A DNA stretch of 49,875 nucleotides, taken from contig CAUYUJ010019867.1 in NCBI GenBank assembly GCA_963575745.1, forward strand, positions 1 to 49,875, given 5' to 3'. Origin of the DNA: Prorocentrum cordatum (lineage: Eukaryota > Sar > Dinophyceae > Prorocentrales > Prorocentraceae). Every line of letters starts with the position of its first letter. The first letter of the stretch is position 1. Positions 49,581 through 49,875 of this stretch are shown one piece after another. Position numbers and translations under genes: made by a program. Below the pieces are notes generated by a model, which was not told the DNA's origin, did not search any database, and was given only the letters and a program-made list of their open reading frames with translations.

Positions 49581-49875
49581 GCACGTGACAGCACACACAC
49601 GCGCACACATAACTACACACGCACACACACACACAAAAACACACGCACACACACGCACACACACACACACACCTATTCACTCACATGCACACACACGCAC
49701 ACACACACACGCACGCACACACACACCCACACACGCACACACACACGCACGCACACACACAAACGCACACACTCACACATTCACGCACACACGCACACAC
49801 ACAGACACACACACACACGCACACGCACACGCACAAACACACACGCACACACACGCACACACATACACACATACA
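49580..49875 (+). repeat. CA-rich array to window end
   Basis: (CA)n with CG interruptions (ACACACGCACAC). Truncated by the window edge. Confidence 0.95.

Overview
The window looks like nuclear DNA of a dinoflagellate; a core dinoflagellate such as a prorocentroid or a Symbiodinium relative is my guess. The arguments are: (1) a multi-exon gene for a single-domain voltage-gated cation channel of the kind common in dinoflagellates, whose spliced protein can be read from the sequence; (2) two introns with GA-AG ends followed by G, a donor type accepted in dinoflagellates; (3) a 22-base stretch at 18701-18722 that matches the dinoflagellate spliced leader at 19 of 22 positions, as recalled from memory; (4) GC-rich unique sequence swamped by trinucleotide microsatellites and short inverted-repeat elements. 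There is no bacterial-style gene packing, no rRNA, no tRNA and no CRISPR array.

Gene content. The only gene supported with confidence is the channel on the + strand. Exon A (29908-29988) and exon B (30730 to about 30897) form an N-terminal coiled coil. Exon C (35657-36127) is a cytoplasmic domain with an EF-hand-like stretch. Exon D (36331-37272) carries S1 to most of S6. Exon E (37483-37917) completes S6 and the C-terminal tail, with stop TGA at 37915-37917. All inferred junctions are phase 0. The first coding exon with the ATG is not identified. Several GC-rich islands (about 3060-3300, 11230-11620, 19255-19520, 22350-22655, 23810-23970, 25960-26160, 28625-28790) may hold further exons, but none is recognised.

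Layout. 1-3550: AGT, CGATC, TCC and ACG arrays plus GC islands. 3600-5580: a 139-bp tandem array with nested mobile elements, then dispersed elements B and E. 5640-6720: a degenerate CCCAAGAGGC array. 6720-12000: mostly unrecognised sequence with elements L, M, I and B. 12000-22340: TCC/GGA and GAT arrays, a 164-bp-arm palindrome at 15627-15960 and an 80-95-bp tandem family. 22350-29800: GC islands and dispersed elements (I, J, K, D, M, A, E). 29908-37917: the channel gene, with a 4.8-kb intron full of ATC, G-rich and TCC arrays. 37918-49875: 53-bp and 99-bp tandem arrays, palindromic elements and simple repeats (TA, TATATG, AGCTT pentamers, CA).

Main result. A family of about 200-bp elements with terminal inverted repeats and short flanking direct repeats occupies two precise intron positions in the channel gene (36128-36330 and about 37273-37482). 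It also occurs outside it as a full copy (27488-27695) and a fragment (1962-2068). These behave as introner-like mobile introns. A second, independent family of 120-131 bp has 5-bp target duplications at all three copies, one of them inserted into a tandem-repeat unit. One of the two introner-like introns has no GT/GC/GA-AG reading at all.
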